Both the position numbers and the translations under genes were made by a program. Shown piece by piece: positions 42,882 through 51,740 of a stretch of 64,000 bases of DNA. The stretch comes from CBDCUQ01 sp965222835 (GTDB lineage: Bacteria > Pseudomonadota > Alphaproteobacteria > Rhizobiales > Hyphomicrobiaceae). Positions within the stretch are counted from its first letter, which is position 1. Every line of letters starts with the position of its first letter. The stretch covers positions 434,001 through 498,000 of the forward strand of contig CBDCUQ010000004.1 in the NCBI GenBank assembly GCA_965222835.1, in the 5' to 3' direction. The notes beneath the pieces were generated by a model, which saw only the letters and a list, made by a program, of their open reading frames with translations, made no database searches and had not been told where the DNA came from.

Positions 42882-45800
42882 TTATCCCGCGTCGCGGAAG
42901 CTTTGCGCGGTTTCCAAGTCGACCGACACCAACTGAGACACACCCTTTTCGGCCATGGTGACGCCGAACAGGCGGTTGACGCGTGCCATGGTCATGGGGT
43001 GATGGGTGATGACGAGGAAGCGCGTGTCGGTCTCCTCGGCCATTTTTTCCATCAGCGTGCAGAAGCGGTCGACGTTGCTGTCGTCGAGGGGCGCGTCCAC
43101 CTCGTCGAGCACGCAGATGGGCGAGGGGTTGGTCAGGAACACGGCGAAGATAAGCGACAGGGCGGTGAGGGTCTGTTCACCGCCCGAGAGCAGCGACAGG
43201 GTTGCGGGCTTTTTGCCGGGCGGCTTGGCGATGATCTCAAGGCCGCCTTCCAGCGGGTCTTCGCCTTCGAGCATTTCAAGGCGCGCTTCACCACCGCCGA
43301 ACAAGGTGGTGAAGAGGCGCTGGAAGTGCGCGTTGACGGAGTGGAAGGCTTCATCGAGGCGCTTCTTGCCTTCCCGATTGAGCTGTCCGATGGCGTTGCG
43401 CAATTTTGCGATGGCCTGCTCGACGTCGTTGGTCTCTGTTTGCATGCTTGAGAACTGCTCAAGCAGGACGGTTAGATCGTCGTCGGCCTGCAGGTTCACG
43501 CCCCCGAGCCGGTCGCGGTCGGCTTTGATCTTCTGCAGCCTGCGATCGATATCGGTGAGGGCCGGCAAATCGGTTCCCTCAGGGTGACCTGCTAGCGCCA
43601 GGCAATCTTCGGGGGCGGCGTTGAAGGTCTCGCGAATGCGGCGCGCTTCATCCTGACGCCGCGTGCGTGCGTGCTCGAGATTGGCCTCGACGCGCGCTTT
43701 CGCTTCGCGCTCTTGCCCTGACTGGGATTGGGCCTCGCGCAGGGTCTTTGCGGCTTCTCTTAGTGCGGTGTCGGCGGTTGCAAGCTTGTCCGCGGCGTCC
43801 TTGCGCGCGCTTTCTGCTTTGTCGAGCTCGGTGAGGAGCGTGTCGCGCTTCTTTTGTACCTCTTCGGGTAAGCCTTCGAGTGCGGTTAGCTCCTTACGCG
43901 TATCATTGAGCCGGGCTTTCAAGGTCTCGATTTGCGTTTCGGCACCAGCGCTGCGTGTTGTCCAGCGGGTGACCTCCGACTTGGCGGTTTCAAGGCGTTC
44001 GGCGCGCATTTCGCGTTCGCGCTGCAGTGAGGCGAGCCGGGCCCGGGCCTCGGCAAGTGCGTTGCGTTTGGCCGTCGCCTCCGTTTGCGCCTCGGCGAGC
44101 CGGGCTTCGATGTCCTGGCCTTCGTTGAGGTGGGCGAGGGCCGCAACCACTTCGGTTTTGCGTGCGGTTGCTTCCTGCATGTCCTCGTCGGTGCGGGTCT
44201 TGGCGTCCGCGAGTGCCTGCAGGCGGTCTTCTGTTTCGCGGGCGAGCTGTTCGATCTTGGTCAGCACTTCACGCGTTTCGGCGAGTCGCGCCTGGCTGTC
44301 CCGCCAAAGCTGACGCAGGGTGCGTTCCTCGACTTCTGCCGCGGCCAGGGCCTCGTCGGCTTCCTTTTCGGCGTCGACGAAGAGATCGGCGGAGTCGTCC
44401 TGTTCCGAGAGCCGGCGATCGATTTCGCGCAGACGGTTGAGACCGGCGAGGCGCTGGGCTGCGGGTGTCACGCCGTCGGCGGCGGCAACGAAGCCGTCCC
44501 ACCGCCAGAGATCGCCTTCTTTGGAGACGAGTCGCTGTCCGGGCTTCAAGAGCGGCTGCAGGCGCGGGCCATCATCGCGGGCGATGACACCGATCTGACG
44601 CAAGCGGCGCTGGAGTTCCGGTGGGGCTTCGACATGCCGGCTCAACGGCTCGATGTCGCCGGGTAACGGTGCGTCGCCCGGGCCGACCTCGACAAGACGC
44701 CATCGGACCGGACTTTCCGTTCCGGCCGGGGCTTCGAGATCATCACCGAGGGCTGCGCCGAGGGCGGCTTCATAACCTGGTGCCACTGTCAGGCTGTCGA
44801 CGATGGGCGGAAGCCCGTCTTCGCGGACGTGGACCAGCAACTTTGCGAGTGTTTCACGTTCTGCCTCGACGGTGCTGGCATCAAGTTTGGCACGCTGGGC
44901 AGCTTCGCGTTTTTCCTTGGCCGCGACGGCCAGCTCTTCGACCGTCTTTTCCGCCTCCAACATCCTGGCTTCCAGGTCGGCCGTCTCTTGGACGAGGCGC
45001 TGGCCGGCTTCGTTCGTCTCAGCGAGCTTGATGGCGCAGGGGGCCCGGCCGGAGACGTCTTGTGTTTGGGTGGCAATGGCCAAAATCTGGGTTTCGATTT
45101 TGCCGATGACGGAATCGCGCTCGGCAAGCGTTTCTTCGAGGCTTTGGCGCTTGGCGCGGACTTCTGCGGCTTCGGTTGTGAGGCGCGCGAGGTCGGCTTC
45201 CGCGTCTTGCAGCTGGGCGTCGGCTTGGTCGAGGGTGGCTCGCGCTTCTGCTTCGGTCTCGACGGCGGTGTCCTCGGTCGCCGTCAGCTCAGCGATTTCC
45301 CGCTCGAGGCCGGTGAGGATTTCTTTTGCTTCGGCGATGAAATTTTCTTCGCGGCCGATGTCCTTGCCAAGCTGCTCGGCGCGGGCGGTCAGCTCGCGTT
45401 CACGATCGGCGAGGCGCTGAGCTTCGCGTTCGAAAGTTTCCTGCTCGATCTTGAGGCGGCCGAGGGCGGCGCCTTTTCCTGCCTCCTCCTCGCGCAGTGG
45501 TGGTAGGGCTTCGGCCTGTTCGGCCTCCGCACGCGTCGCTTGGGATTCCACTTCGGCGGCGGCCGCGACCTTGGCGAGTGCGTCGCTGAGGCCTGCTTCG
45601 GTGGATGCCACAAGGGCTTGGGCTTCCTGCCAGGAGAGATACGACACAAGGGCTTCGGTCTTGTGGATTTCGCCGGACAGCTCCTTGTAGCGGCGTGCCG
45701 AGCGGGCCTGACGCTTGAGGCTCTCGATCTGTGAATTGAGTCCGCCCAGGATGTCGTTCAAACGGGCGAGATTGTTTTCCGCCGCTCTCAAGCGCAGCTC

Positions 45801-46340
45801 GGCTTCGTGACGGCGCGAATGAAGCCCAGCGATACCGGCTGCATCCTCAAGAATGCGGCGGCGCTGTTCGGGCTTGGCGTTGACGACCTCGGCAATCTGA
45901 CCCTGGCGGACCAGGGCAGGAGAGCGTGCACCGGTAGCAGCATCCTCGAACAGGATCTTGACGTCGCGGGCGCGGACTTCCTTGCCGTTGATGCGATAGG
46001 CGGAGCCGGCTTCACGTTCGATGCGGCGCGTGATTTCGATTAGGTCTTCGTTGTTCCACTCGGCGGGCGCTTGGCGCTCGGTGTTGTCGATGAAGATGGT
46101 GACTTCCGAGCTGTTGCGCGCGGGGCGCGTCGCGGTGCCTGAAAAGATGACGTCGTCCATGGCGGCGGCGCGCATGGACTTGTGCGAGGTCTCGCCCATC
46201 ACCCAGCGAAGGGCTTCTAAGAGATTGGATTTTCCGCATCCGTTGGGGCCGACAACACCCGTCAGCCCGCGCTCGATCACGAGATCGGTCGGCTCGACAA
46301 AGGACTTGAACCCCAGAAGACGAAGGCGGTTGATTTTCAT
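42882..46340 (-). CDS. smc: Chromosome segregation protein SMC
   Basis: A 1152-residue SMC ATPase that organises and helps segregate the chromosome with ScpA and ScpB (not in this window). N-terminal Walker A GVVGPNGCGKSNLLEALRWV; long coiled coil; hinge around residues 515-640 (DGLPPIVDSLTVAPGYEAAL...); second coiled coil; C-terminal signature LSLLSGGEQTLTALSLIFAV and Walker B ICVLDEVDAPLDDSN. Length and domain order are normal. The final 78 coding bases plus stop are duplicated at 41243-41325. It is usually next to dsbA-like, DUF721 and mutY, as here, but with one unknown gene between. Confidence 0.97.
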   Translation of the reverse strand: MKINRLRLLGFKSFVEPTDLVIERGLTGVVGPNGCGKSNLLEALRWVMGETSHKSMRAAAMDDVIFSGTATRPARNSSEVTIFIDNTERQAPAEWNNEDLIEITRRIEREAGSAYRINGKEVRARDVKILFEDAATGARSPALVRQGQIAEVVNAKPEQRRRILEDAAGIAGLHSRRHEAELRLRAAENNLARLNDILGGLNSQIESLKRQARSARRYKELSGEIHKTEALVSYLSWQEAQALVASTEAGLSDALAKVAAAAEVESQATRAEAEQAEALPPLREEEAGKGAALGRLKIEQETFEREAQRLADRERELTARAEQLGKDIGREENFIAEAKEILTGLEREIAELTATEDTAVETEAEARATLDQADAQLQDAEADLARLTTEAAEVRAKRQSLEETLAERDSVIGKIETQILAIATQTQDVSGRAPCAIKLAETNEAGQRLVQETADLEARMLEAEKTVEELAVAAKEKREAAQRAKLDASTVEAERETLAKLLVHVREDGLPPIVDSLTVAPGYEAALGAALGDDLEAPAGTESPVRWRLVEVGPGDAPLPGDIEPLSRHVEAPPELQRRLRQIGVIARDDGPRLQPLLKPGQRLVSKEGDLWRWDGFVAAADGVTPAAQRLAGLNRLREIDRRLSEQDDSADLFVDAEKEADEALAAAEVEERTLRQLWRDSQARLAETREVLTKIEQLARETEDRLQALADAKTRTDEDMQEATARKTEVVAALAHLNEGQDIEARLAEAQTEATAKRNALAEARARLASLQREREMRAERLETAKSEVTRWTTRSAGAETQIETLKARLNDTRKELTALEGLPEEVQKKRDTLLTELDKAESARKDAADKLATADTALREAAKTLREAQSQSGQEREAKARVEANLEHARTRRQDEARRIRETFNAAPEDCLALAGHPEGTDLPALTDIDRRLQKIKADRDRLGGVNLQADDDLTVLLEQFSSMQTETNDVEQAIAKLRNAIGQLNREGKKRLDEAFHSVNAHFQRLFTTLFGGGEARLEMLEGEDPLEGGLEIIAKPPGKKPATLSLLSGGEQTLTALSLIFAVFLTNPSPICVLDEVDAPLDDSNVDRFCTLMEKMAEETDTRFLVITHHPMTMARVNRLFGVTMAEKGVSQLVSVDLETAQSFRDAG

Positions 46341-46549
46341 ATCAGTTTTCTACGCTTCCCCCACCCACAGATGGCGAAGAGACCGAGTCCTTTCAAGTGG
46401 TATCTCGGCCGTGTGCACACCCTTGTTTCTTGGGGATTCGGGGCGAATCCGGTGCGAATCGGGGGGTGTTGGTGAACTCGGTCTAAGGTGGCGGAGCAAG
46501 ATCAGCGCGAAACGCAGCTGCCCTCAGTCGTTATCCGGGCCGCCGGGCA

Positions 46550-47239
46550 TCAATTCTGAGCGAGAAGAGCCTTTATCGTTTCCTGCGATGTTTTGAGCAA
46601 CCGGGTAAGCGTTGAGGGTCCGGTCAATTGGCTGTTGAGGTAGAAATAGAGAAGCTTTTGTTTTACGACGGTCATCGCCAAAAGGGTAAAGCCGGTTTCG
46701 ACTTGTTCGTCCACCTGCACCTTTTGCACAAGTGCAGCGTAACAGCCCGTCTCATCTTCGTGGAGCACGCCGTATAGTTGCTGACTGTTAAACTGTATTC
46801 TTCCGGAAAACTCCTCGATGGCCTCAAAATTATTGGCGATCTCCCGTTCGGAGGTCCCGGTAAGGGCGGCGCCCTGTTTGCGGAATATATCGCATAAGTC
46901 AGCGATTATCTTCTTCGTCTTGAAATTCACCGCCTTCGTTTTCAAGTTTGCCTGGTAGTCAGCAATATTGCCAATATCGTTTGTCTTGCCCTCATGCCAG
47001 GCGTTCAGGCGATCGCAGGGTGCGAACGCTCCAAGCTCCTGATTGCGGGACTGAACGGCCTTCTGCATGATTTGCAGGACCTTGCTGTCCATGGGGTGGT
47101 TCTTGTCGAGAGGGCAATAGCCTTTTGGGGCCGCGAGTTTGATCGATGTTGTCTCGACGACGACGTCCAGCGCAGATGCTTGCAGGCTGCCTGTGCATGA
47201 CATGAGTAAGGTCGAGATGAGTAACTTTAAGTGCTTCAT
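46550..47239 (-). CDS. Unknown secreted protein with conserved Cys
   Basis: A 229-residue exported protein. The start ATG at 47239 has GGAGGGGGAA directly before it. Signal peptide MKHLKLLISTLLMSCTGSLQ with cleavage around QASA. Cys in the mature part lie in PKGYCPLDK, GAFAPCDRL, IADLCDIF and ETGCYAAL and may form two disulfides. The remainder is a mixed alpha-beta domain with no family I recognise. It is inserted between smc and two DsbA-like genes, which could be its folding helpers; that is inference from position only. Composition is less GC-rich than its neighbours. Confidence 0.7.
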   Translation of the reverse strand: MKHLKLLISTLLMSCTGSLQASALDVVVETTSIKLAAPKGYCPLDKNHPMDSKVLQIMQKAVQSRNQELGAFAPCDRLNAWHEGKTNDIGNIADYQANLKTKAVNFKTKKIIADLCDIFRKQGAALTGTSEREIANNFEAIEEFSGRIQFNSQQLYGVLHEDETGCYAALVQKVQVDEQVETGFTLLAMTVVKQKLLYFYLNSQLTGPSTLTRLLKTSQETIKALLAQN

Positions 47240-47378
47240 TTCCCCCTCCATACGGATTTTGTTGTGCGCAAGATGCTCAGAAGAACATGGCGCTAAGCTG
47301 ACAAGAAGCTTGCCATTAAATCGACGGCTATCGTTCTTGCCGCCGGCTTTTCGCACATATACGCGGCAATGCTGCGGC

Positions 47379-48170
47379 TTATCGCGCGGCGATGGCTGCA
47401 GGCGGCTGGCCGGCTGCGATGGCGCGGATGTCGGCGAGCGTCAGCGCCTTCTTGATCAGCGTATTGCCGACGAAATAGTTCGGCGTACCGATAATGCCAA
47501 GAGTGCGGCCGCGATCTTTGATTGCCTTCAAGGCATTGATCAGTTTTTCGTCCTTGAGGCAGGCCTGCCACTGCTGTTGGGTGAGCCCTGCCTGCTTGGC
47601 CACGGCGTAAATCGGTTCGAGGCGCACCTCCTGGCTGACCCAGCTTTTCTGCTGTTTCATGAAGCGGCCGTAGAGATCGAAATATTTGTCCGGTTTTGCG
47701 CAACGAAGGGCGATGGTGGCGTTGCCGCTCTGCATGCCGATCGGAAACTCACGCAAGATGTAGCGCACCTTCCCGGTATCGATGAATTCGCGTTTGAACT
47801 GCGGGTAGATCGTTTCGTGGAAGCGGCGGCAGTGCGGGCAGGTGAGCGACGCGTACTGCACGATTATTACCGGCGCATTGGGTTTACCTTGCGCCATCTC
47901 AGGTAGCGGACCGGGCTGCATGACATCCGCCAGTGTCGGATTCTTGATGACCTGGCGTCCTCCTGGCGCGGCGGCGGTTGGATCATTGAATGGGTTAAAA
48001 CCCGTTGTTGATGGTTTGTCGGCATTGGTGGCGGGCCCGCCAAACGCGGCGCCGTTCGCGCCATCATTTTGGCTGCCCGCAACGCCATTCCCGATCTGGG
48101 GGCTATTGCCGGAGCAACCGGCCGCAAGGGCCGCCACAAGAACGAAGGGCAGAAAGCGGGTTCGCCTCAT
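47379..48170 (-). CDS. DsbA-family thiol:disulfide oxidoreductase, lipoprotein form (copy 1)
   Basis: A 263-residue protein. The signal FLPFVLVAALAAGCSG has lipobox LAAGC, so it is membrane-tethered in the periplasm. A Gly/Asn/Pro-rich linker reaches about residue 90. The thioredoxin-like DsbA domain follows with active site CPHC in QYASLTCPHCRRFHETIYPQ, and the cis-Pro in IIGTPNYFVGN. FREFPIGMQSGNA matches the helical insert of BdbD/DsbA-like proteins. It is separated by 24 bases from a second DsbA-like gene. The two are paralogues. Confidence 0.88.
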   Translation of the reverse strand: MRRTRFLPFVLVAALAAGCSGNSPQIGNGVAGSQNDGANGAAFGGPATNADKPSTTGFNPFNDPTAAAPGGRQVIKNPTLADVMQPGPLPEMAQGKPNAPVIIVQYASLTCPHCRRFHETIYPQFKREFIDTGKVRYILREFPIGMQSGNATIALRCAKPDKYFDLYGRFMKQQKSWVSQEVRLEPIYAVAKQAGLTQQQWQACLKDEKLINALKAIKDRGRTLGIIGTPNYFVGNTLIKKALTLADIRAIAAGQPPAAIAAR

Positions 48171-48194
48171 TTTGCGTGCTCCCGCGTTGCGCTG

Positions 48195-48887
48195 TCACTC
48201 CGACCCGAGGATCGGATTCAGCGCTTCCTCAATTGCTTCGAGGGTCGGGTTCTTTGCCTTCTTGTTGTTGACGAAGACGGTTGGTGTCGATCTTACTTTG
48301 AACACTTCCGCGGCGCGCTTTTGCACGGCGCTCAACTTGTCGAGCAGCTTTTGATCGGTCAGGCACTTATCAAAACTCTCCTCGGTGAAGCCGGCCTGCT
48401 TGACGACATTGAAGAGCGCCTGCTTCGGGTTCTCCCGGACGAAGGCCCATTCCTTCTGCTGAACGAGCAGCGTATCGATGAGGGCAAGGGCTTTGTCGTC
48501 GTCGAGACAGCGGGCCAGCATGGAGGCACCGAAGGCGCGCGGATCAAGCGGATACTCGCGGAAGATGTAGCGCACCTTGCCGGTGTCGATGTATTTCTTC
48601 TTGAGGTCGGGAAACACATGCTCTTGGAAGCGGGCACAGTGCGAGCAGGTCATGGATGCGTACTCGATGATCGTGACCTTGGCGTCTTCGGAGCCAAGGG
48701 TGAGATCGGGGAGATCGCTGCCGGATTTCAGCAGCTCCTCCATGGTAATCTCAACGGGCTCTGCGCCGGCTTTTGAGGTGTCGTCACTACAGGCGGTCAG
48801 GGAAAGGCCAGCAGCCAGAGCCGCGAGGGTGGAAACGAGGGTGCGGCGCGGCATAGCCGTGCGGCCGGTACGGTGCAGACTGAGCAA
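48195..48887 (-). CDS. DsbA-family thiol:disulfide oxidoreductase, lipoprotein form (copy 2)
   Basis: A 230-residue protein. TTG at 48887 has GAGGAG eight bases upstream; ATG at 48854 (MPRRTLV) is the alternative. Lipobox LTAC in ALAAGLSLTACSDD. The DsbA domain has active site CSHC in EYASMTCSHCARFQEHVFPD, cis-Pro in RSTPTVFVNN, and FREYPLDPRAFGAS. It differs from copy 1 in the dipeptide between the catalytic Cys (SH in place of PH), which usually changes redox potential. The pair forms an operon reading toward smc. Confidence 0.88.
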   Translation of the reverse strand: MLSLHRTGRTAMPRRTLVSTLAALAAGLSLTACSDDTSKAGAEPVEITMEELLKSGSDLPDLTLGSEDAKVTIIEYASMTCSHCARFQEHVFPDLKKKYIDTGKVRYIFREYPLDPRAFGASMLARCLDDDKALALIDTLLVQQKEWAFVRENPKQALFNVVKQAGFTEESFDKCLTDQKLLDKLSAVQKRAAEVFKVRSTPTVFVNNKKAKNPTLEAIEEALNPILGSE

Positions 48888-49038
48888 GGATCGGACTCCT
48901 CAGGTTGGTCTCGAGGGGGGCGTCCCCTGGGGTCAATTGGTGTGGCCTGCGGTTAGCATGGGACCGCTGCTCGAATAAGGCAAATTTGCCGGTTTTGCCA
49001 GGGCGTTGCCGGGGTGCACTGTGCGGATAGATGCCTCT

Positions 49039-49674
49039 CTAACGCCTGTTTGCCGCGCGGACTCCGGCTTCGAGGCGTTTCAGGGCGGCTTCGAGTGGGC
49101 CTTCCGCACCGGCTGGTTCCGGGGGCCGCGTTTCTGGCATGGTTTTGACCGGCTTTGCGGGTTTGCCGGGGGGCTCTGCCAGGGCCGCCTGGACGATCCG
49201 GATCGTGGCGACGGCCGGGTAGCCGAAAAAGGTGTTGATGCGCTCCAGGATCTGGCGGGTCTTGTACTCGATCTCGAGCGCTGCGGCAGGGTCGACGCGG
49301 AGGACTAGCGTCGCGCCAGGGCGTTCGGTATCGCCCTCCAGATTGGCACAGCGCGGCCATTTGAGCCGTTCAGGGGCGGCCAGCCTTGCCAGCTCGTCCC
49401 CGACGATCCGGTGCCACTCCATAATCAGGGCCGCCGTGGAGAAGCCATGCTCTTCGAAGGTCTTGCGGGTGATGGCCGGGACGAAGCTGCCGACCGCCTT
49501 GGCCGGATTAAATTTTGGCGTGCGCCGTGGCGTAGCGGCGGGTGGTGTGCCGTCCGCCATGGCAATGCGTTGCGTTGCCAAGCGGCATCGCTGCGGCTTG
49601 CCGGCCGGTTCGGCGGTGCGGAACTCTGTGCGCAATGTCATGACGCCACTTGCCCGAATCGTGCTCATTCCCAT
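49039..49674 (-). CDS. DUF721 (DciA-like) protein
   Basis: A protein of 173 to 211 residues depending on start (ATG at 49560, MADGTPPAATPRR, or ATG at 49674). The conserved domain is VGSFVPAITRKTFEEHGFST, then LIMEWHRIVGDELARLAAPE, then LVLRVDPAAALEIEYKTRQI and LERINTFFGYPAVATIRIVQ. DUF721/DciA proteins help load the replicative helicase in bacteria lacking DnaC. It is divergent from mutY across a palindromic repeat. The C-terminal 40 residues are Pro rich. Confidence 0.8.
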   Translation of the reverse strand: MGMSTIRASGVMTLRTEFRTAEPAGKPQRCRLATQRIAMADGTPPAATPRRTPKFNPAKAVGSFVPAITRKTFEEHGFSTAALIMEWHRIVGDELARLAAPERLKWPRCANLEGDTERPGATLVLRVDPAAALEIEYKTRQILERINTFFGYPAVATIRIVQAALAEPPGKPAKPVKTMPETRPPEPAGAEGPLEAALKRLEAGVRAANRR

Positions 49675-49688
49675 GGTCTAGATTCTCG

Positions 49689-49705
49689 TTCCGGCTACGC
49701 CGGAA
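49689..49705. repeat. Short hairpin TTCCGGC-TAC-GCCGGAA
   Basis: A perfect seven-pair stem with a three-base loop, directly followed by AATGACC. Sequences of this type (CGTTCCGGCTACGCCGGAATGAC) are common small palindromic repeats in proteobacterial intergenic DNA. It lies 12 bases before the larger palindrome at 49718. Confidence 0.6.
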
Positions 49706-49717
49706 TGACCTAGCCAT

Positions 49718-49779
49718 CCCACTCCCCCTCCCGGCCCCCCAATAGGATGATGGATTGGGCGGCCGGGAGGGGGAGTGGG
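49718..49779. repeat. Long intergenic palindrome, copy B
   Basis: A 24-base left arm (49718-49741, begins CCCACTCCCC) pairs with a 24-base right arm (49756-49779) with one mismatch, around the loop ATAGGATGATGGAT. The loop end GATGATGGAT is shared with copy A at 21831-21891 while the arms differ in both strands together, so pairing is kept. It lies between the divergent DUF721 and mutY genes. Confidence 0.8.
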
Positions 49780-49858
49780 TGGTTAGATTTGAATAGGACA
49801 GACTCTGTCCAGGTCTATATGGAACGTGATTCGCGGTAGAAGCGAAGAGGGGACTGAC

Positions 49859-50962
49859 GTGGCTTCGGTGGCGAGACGGCAACTTCCACTGCGTCCAGCG
49901 GGTCCGGACACGGTCGCAGCGCTGCTGGCGTGGTATGACCGCGAGCAGCGCGATCTGCCGTGGCGCGCCAAGGGCCGGGCACCTGACGCCTATGCGGTGT
50001 GGCTTTCCGAAATCATGCTGCAGCAAACGACGGTGAAGGCCGTTATGCCCTACTTTCGGCGGTTCCTCACGCGATGGCCGACGGTGGCGGCGCTGGCTGC
50101 GGCCGACCTCGACGACGTGCTGGCGATGTGGGCGGGGCTCGGCTACTACTCGCGCGCCCGCAACCTCCATAAATGCGCGAAAGCCGTGGCGGCGCGTCCC
50201 GGGGCCAAGTTTCCCGAGACCGAGGCGGAGCTTTCTGAGCTGCCCGGCATTGGGCCTTACACGGCGGCGGCGATTGCCGCGATCGCGTTTGGGGAACCGG
50301 CGACGCCCGTTGATGGGAATGTGGAACGCGTGGTGGCGCGCTTGTTCGCGGTGCCGACGCCGCTTCCTGCGGCCAAGCCTGAGTTGCGCCGGCTTGCTGC
50401 GACGCTGACGCCGGACGAACGGGCCGGTGACTTTGCGCAAGCGATGATGGATCTTGGTGCGACGGTGTGCACGCCGAAGCGGCCGTCTTGTCTGATGTGC
50501 CCGTTGCAAAGCGACTGTCACGCGCACGCTAAGGGCTTCGAAGCCAAATTGCCCGCCCGGCTGGCGCGGGCTGAACGGCCGGTGCGCTACGGCATCGCGT
50601 TTTTGGCATTGCGCGAGGACGGGCGTGTTCTTTTGCGCAAGCGGGCGGAAGCCGGGCTCCTGGGCGGCATGTTGGAAGTGCCGTCGACGGAGTGGCAGGA
50701 CGAATGGCTTTCGGCGGATCTTGCGCTGGGCGCGGCGCCGGTGCGTGGCGAATGGTGGGCGGTGCCGGGCACGGTCTCGCACACGTTTACGCATTTCCGG
50801 CTGGAGCTGATGGTCTACCGGGCCATTGTGCCCTTAGACGCCAACCTGACCTTCTGGGGGGAGCCGGAGCGATGCCGCTGGGTTGCGCGCCGGGATCTTC
50901 AGGCGGCGGCGCTGCCATCGGTGATGCGCAAGGTGATCGCGCACGCCCTCAAAGAGCAGTGA
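49859..50962 (+). CDS. mutY: A/G-specific adenine glycosylase
   Basis: Removes adenine mispaired with 8-oxoguanine. A 367-residue protein with GTG start at 49859 preceded by AGAGGGG at good spacing; a GTG at 49826 is possible. Helix-hairpin-helix and catalytic Asp: ELPGIGPYTAAAIAAIAFGE, then PVDGNVERVVARL. The 4Fe-4S loop is C-x6-C-x2-C-x5-C in CTPKRPSCLMCPLQSDC. A C-terminal NUDIX-like domain (about 240-365, GTVSHTFTHFRLEL) recognises 8-oxoG. QQTTVKAVMPYFRRF is the usual mismatch-sensing segment. Confidence 0.95.
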   Translation: MASVARRQLPLRPAGPDTVAALLAWYDREQRDLPWRAKGRAPDAYAVWLSEIMLQQTTVKAVMPYFRRFLTRWPTVAALAAADLDDVLAMWAGLGYYSRARNLHKCAKAVAARPGAKFPETEAELSELPGIGPYTAAAIAAIAFGEPATPVDGNVERVVARLFAVPTPLPAAKPELRRLAATLTPDERAGDFAQAMMDLGATVCTPKRPSCLMCPLQSDCHAHAKGFEAKLPARLARAERPVRYGIAFLALREDGRVLLRKRAEAGLLGGMLEVPSTEWQDEWLSADLALGAAPVRGEWWAVPGTVSHTFTHFRLELMVYRAIVPLDANLTFWGEPERCRWVARRDLQAAALPSVMRKVIAHALKEQ

Positions 50963-50966
50963 GAGC

Positions 50967-50981
50967 GGCCGTCCGACGGCC
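50967..50981 (+). terminator. Hairpin after mutY
   Basis: GGCCGT-CCG-ACGGCC just past the mutY stop codon, then TGAAACGGTCATTTCTTAA. A strong stem but only a weak T-run follows. Confidence 0.4.
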
Positions 50982-51116
50982 TGAAACGGTCATTTCTTAA
51001 GCCCTTTACGTGTTTTAGCTATTGGTCGCGGCCGCCAACACTTCGCAAATCGCTTTCGGGCTATATATTAGAGGGCGACACCGTCCCTCGGCCTTGAACC
51101 AGGATCTCTTGCGACC

Positions 51117-51527
51117 ATGACCACGACGACGACACCATCGGCACCGCGGCGCTCACGCCCCAAGGTGCTGACGCTCACTCCGGCGGCGGTTGATCGCGTG
51201 AAGGCTCTGATGGAGTCCAAGGGCCCCGACGTTCAGGGGCTGAAGATCGGTCTCAAGACGGGCGGCTGTGCCGGCATGGAATACACGATGAGTTTCGTCG
51301 ACAGCGTCGGCAAGCTCGACGAAGTTGTCGAGCAGGATGGTGCGCGTGTGATTGTCGATCCGCAGGCGGTGCTTTACCTGCTTGGCACCGAGATGGATTT
51401 CAAGACAGACAAGCTGTCAGCTCAGTTCGTGTTCAACAACCCGAACCAGACGAGCGCGTGTGGCTGCGGCGAGAGCGTCAACCTTGCTCTGGCGCCTCAG
51501 GCGAAGGTAGAAGATTCCGGCAATTGA
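51117..51527 (+). CDS. A-type iron-sulfur carrier (SufA/IscA/ErpA family)
   Basis: A 136-residue Fe-S scaffold or carrier. The three cluster Cys are visible: TGGCAGMEYTM (first) and the C-terminal ACGCGESVNL (CxC). A disordered Thr/Pro/Arg N-terminus of about 18 residues precedes the fold (PKVLTLTPAAVDRVKALMES). It stands alone with its own promoter region; no suf or isc operon is nearby. Which of the three names applies cannot be decided from sequence alone. Confidence 0.92.
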   Translation: MTTTTTPSAPRRSRPKVLTLTPAAVDRVKALMESKGPDVQGLKIGLKTGGCAGMEYTMSFVDSVGKLDEVVEQDGARVIVDPQAVLYLLGTEMDFKTDKLSAQFVFNNPNQTSACGCGESVNLALAPQAKVEDSGN

Positions 51528-51533
51528 GAGACT

Positions 51534-51553
51534 ATCGTCTGGCTATAGACGAT
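51534..51553. promoter_or_regulatory. Hairpin past the Fe-S carrier gene
   Basis: ATCGTCT (51534-51540), loop GGCTAT, AGACGAT (51547-51553), seven bases after the stop codon. No T-run follows; it may stabilise the 3' end of the transcript. Confidence 0.35.
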
Positions 51554-51740
51554 ATCGTCACGGCGTGTTTGTCACGCAGTGATGGGCTGGGCGGTTTGAC
51601 CCATCGCTTCCGTCCTCGCGCTGCAACAATTTCGTCCGTTATCGGGGGCAAAGCGTCCGTGCCGCGGACGTGCCTACGAGGCCGGCTCATGACCCTGAGC
51701 GGATATCAGCTAACGGCTCAATTTCGATGACCGATTGAGT

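Noticed and set aside
46480..47400. Possible third case of 3'-end duplication around the unknown secreted gene beside the DsbA-like gene
   Set aside because: I compared the DsbA-like 3' end (47379 onward) with 46500-46549; only a few bases match, so there is no support for a repeat.
49508..50794. A 428-codon open frame on the minus strand opposite mutY
   Set aside because: The predicted protein is Arg/His/Pro rich throughout, typical of antisense frames; mutY has every catalytic motif.
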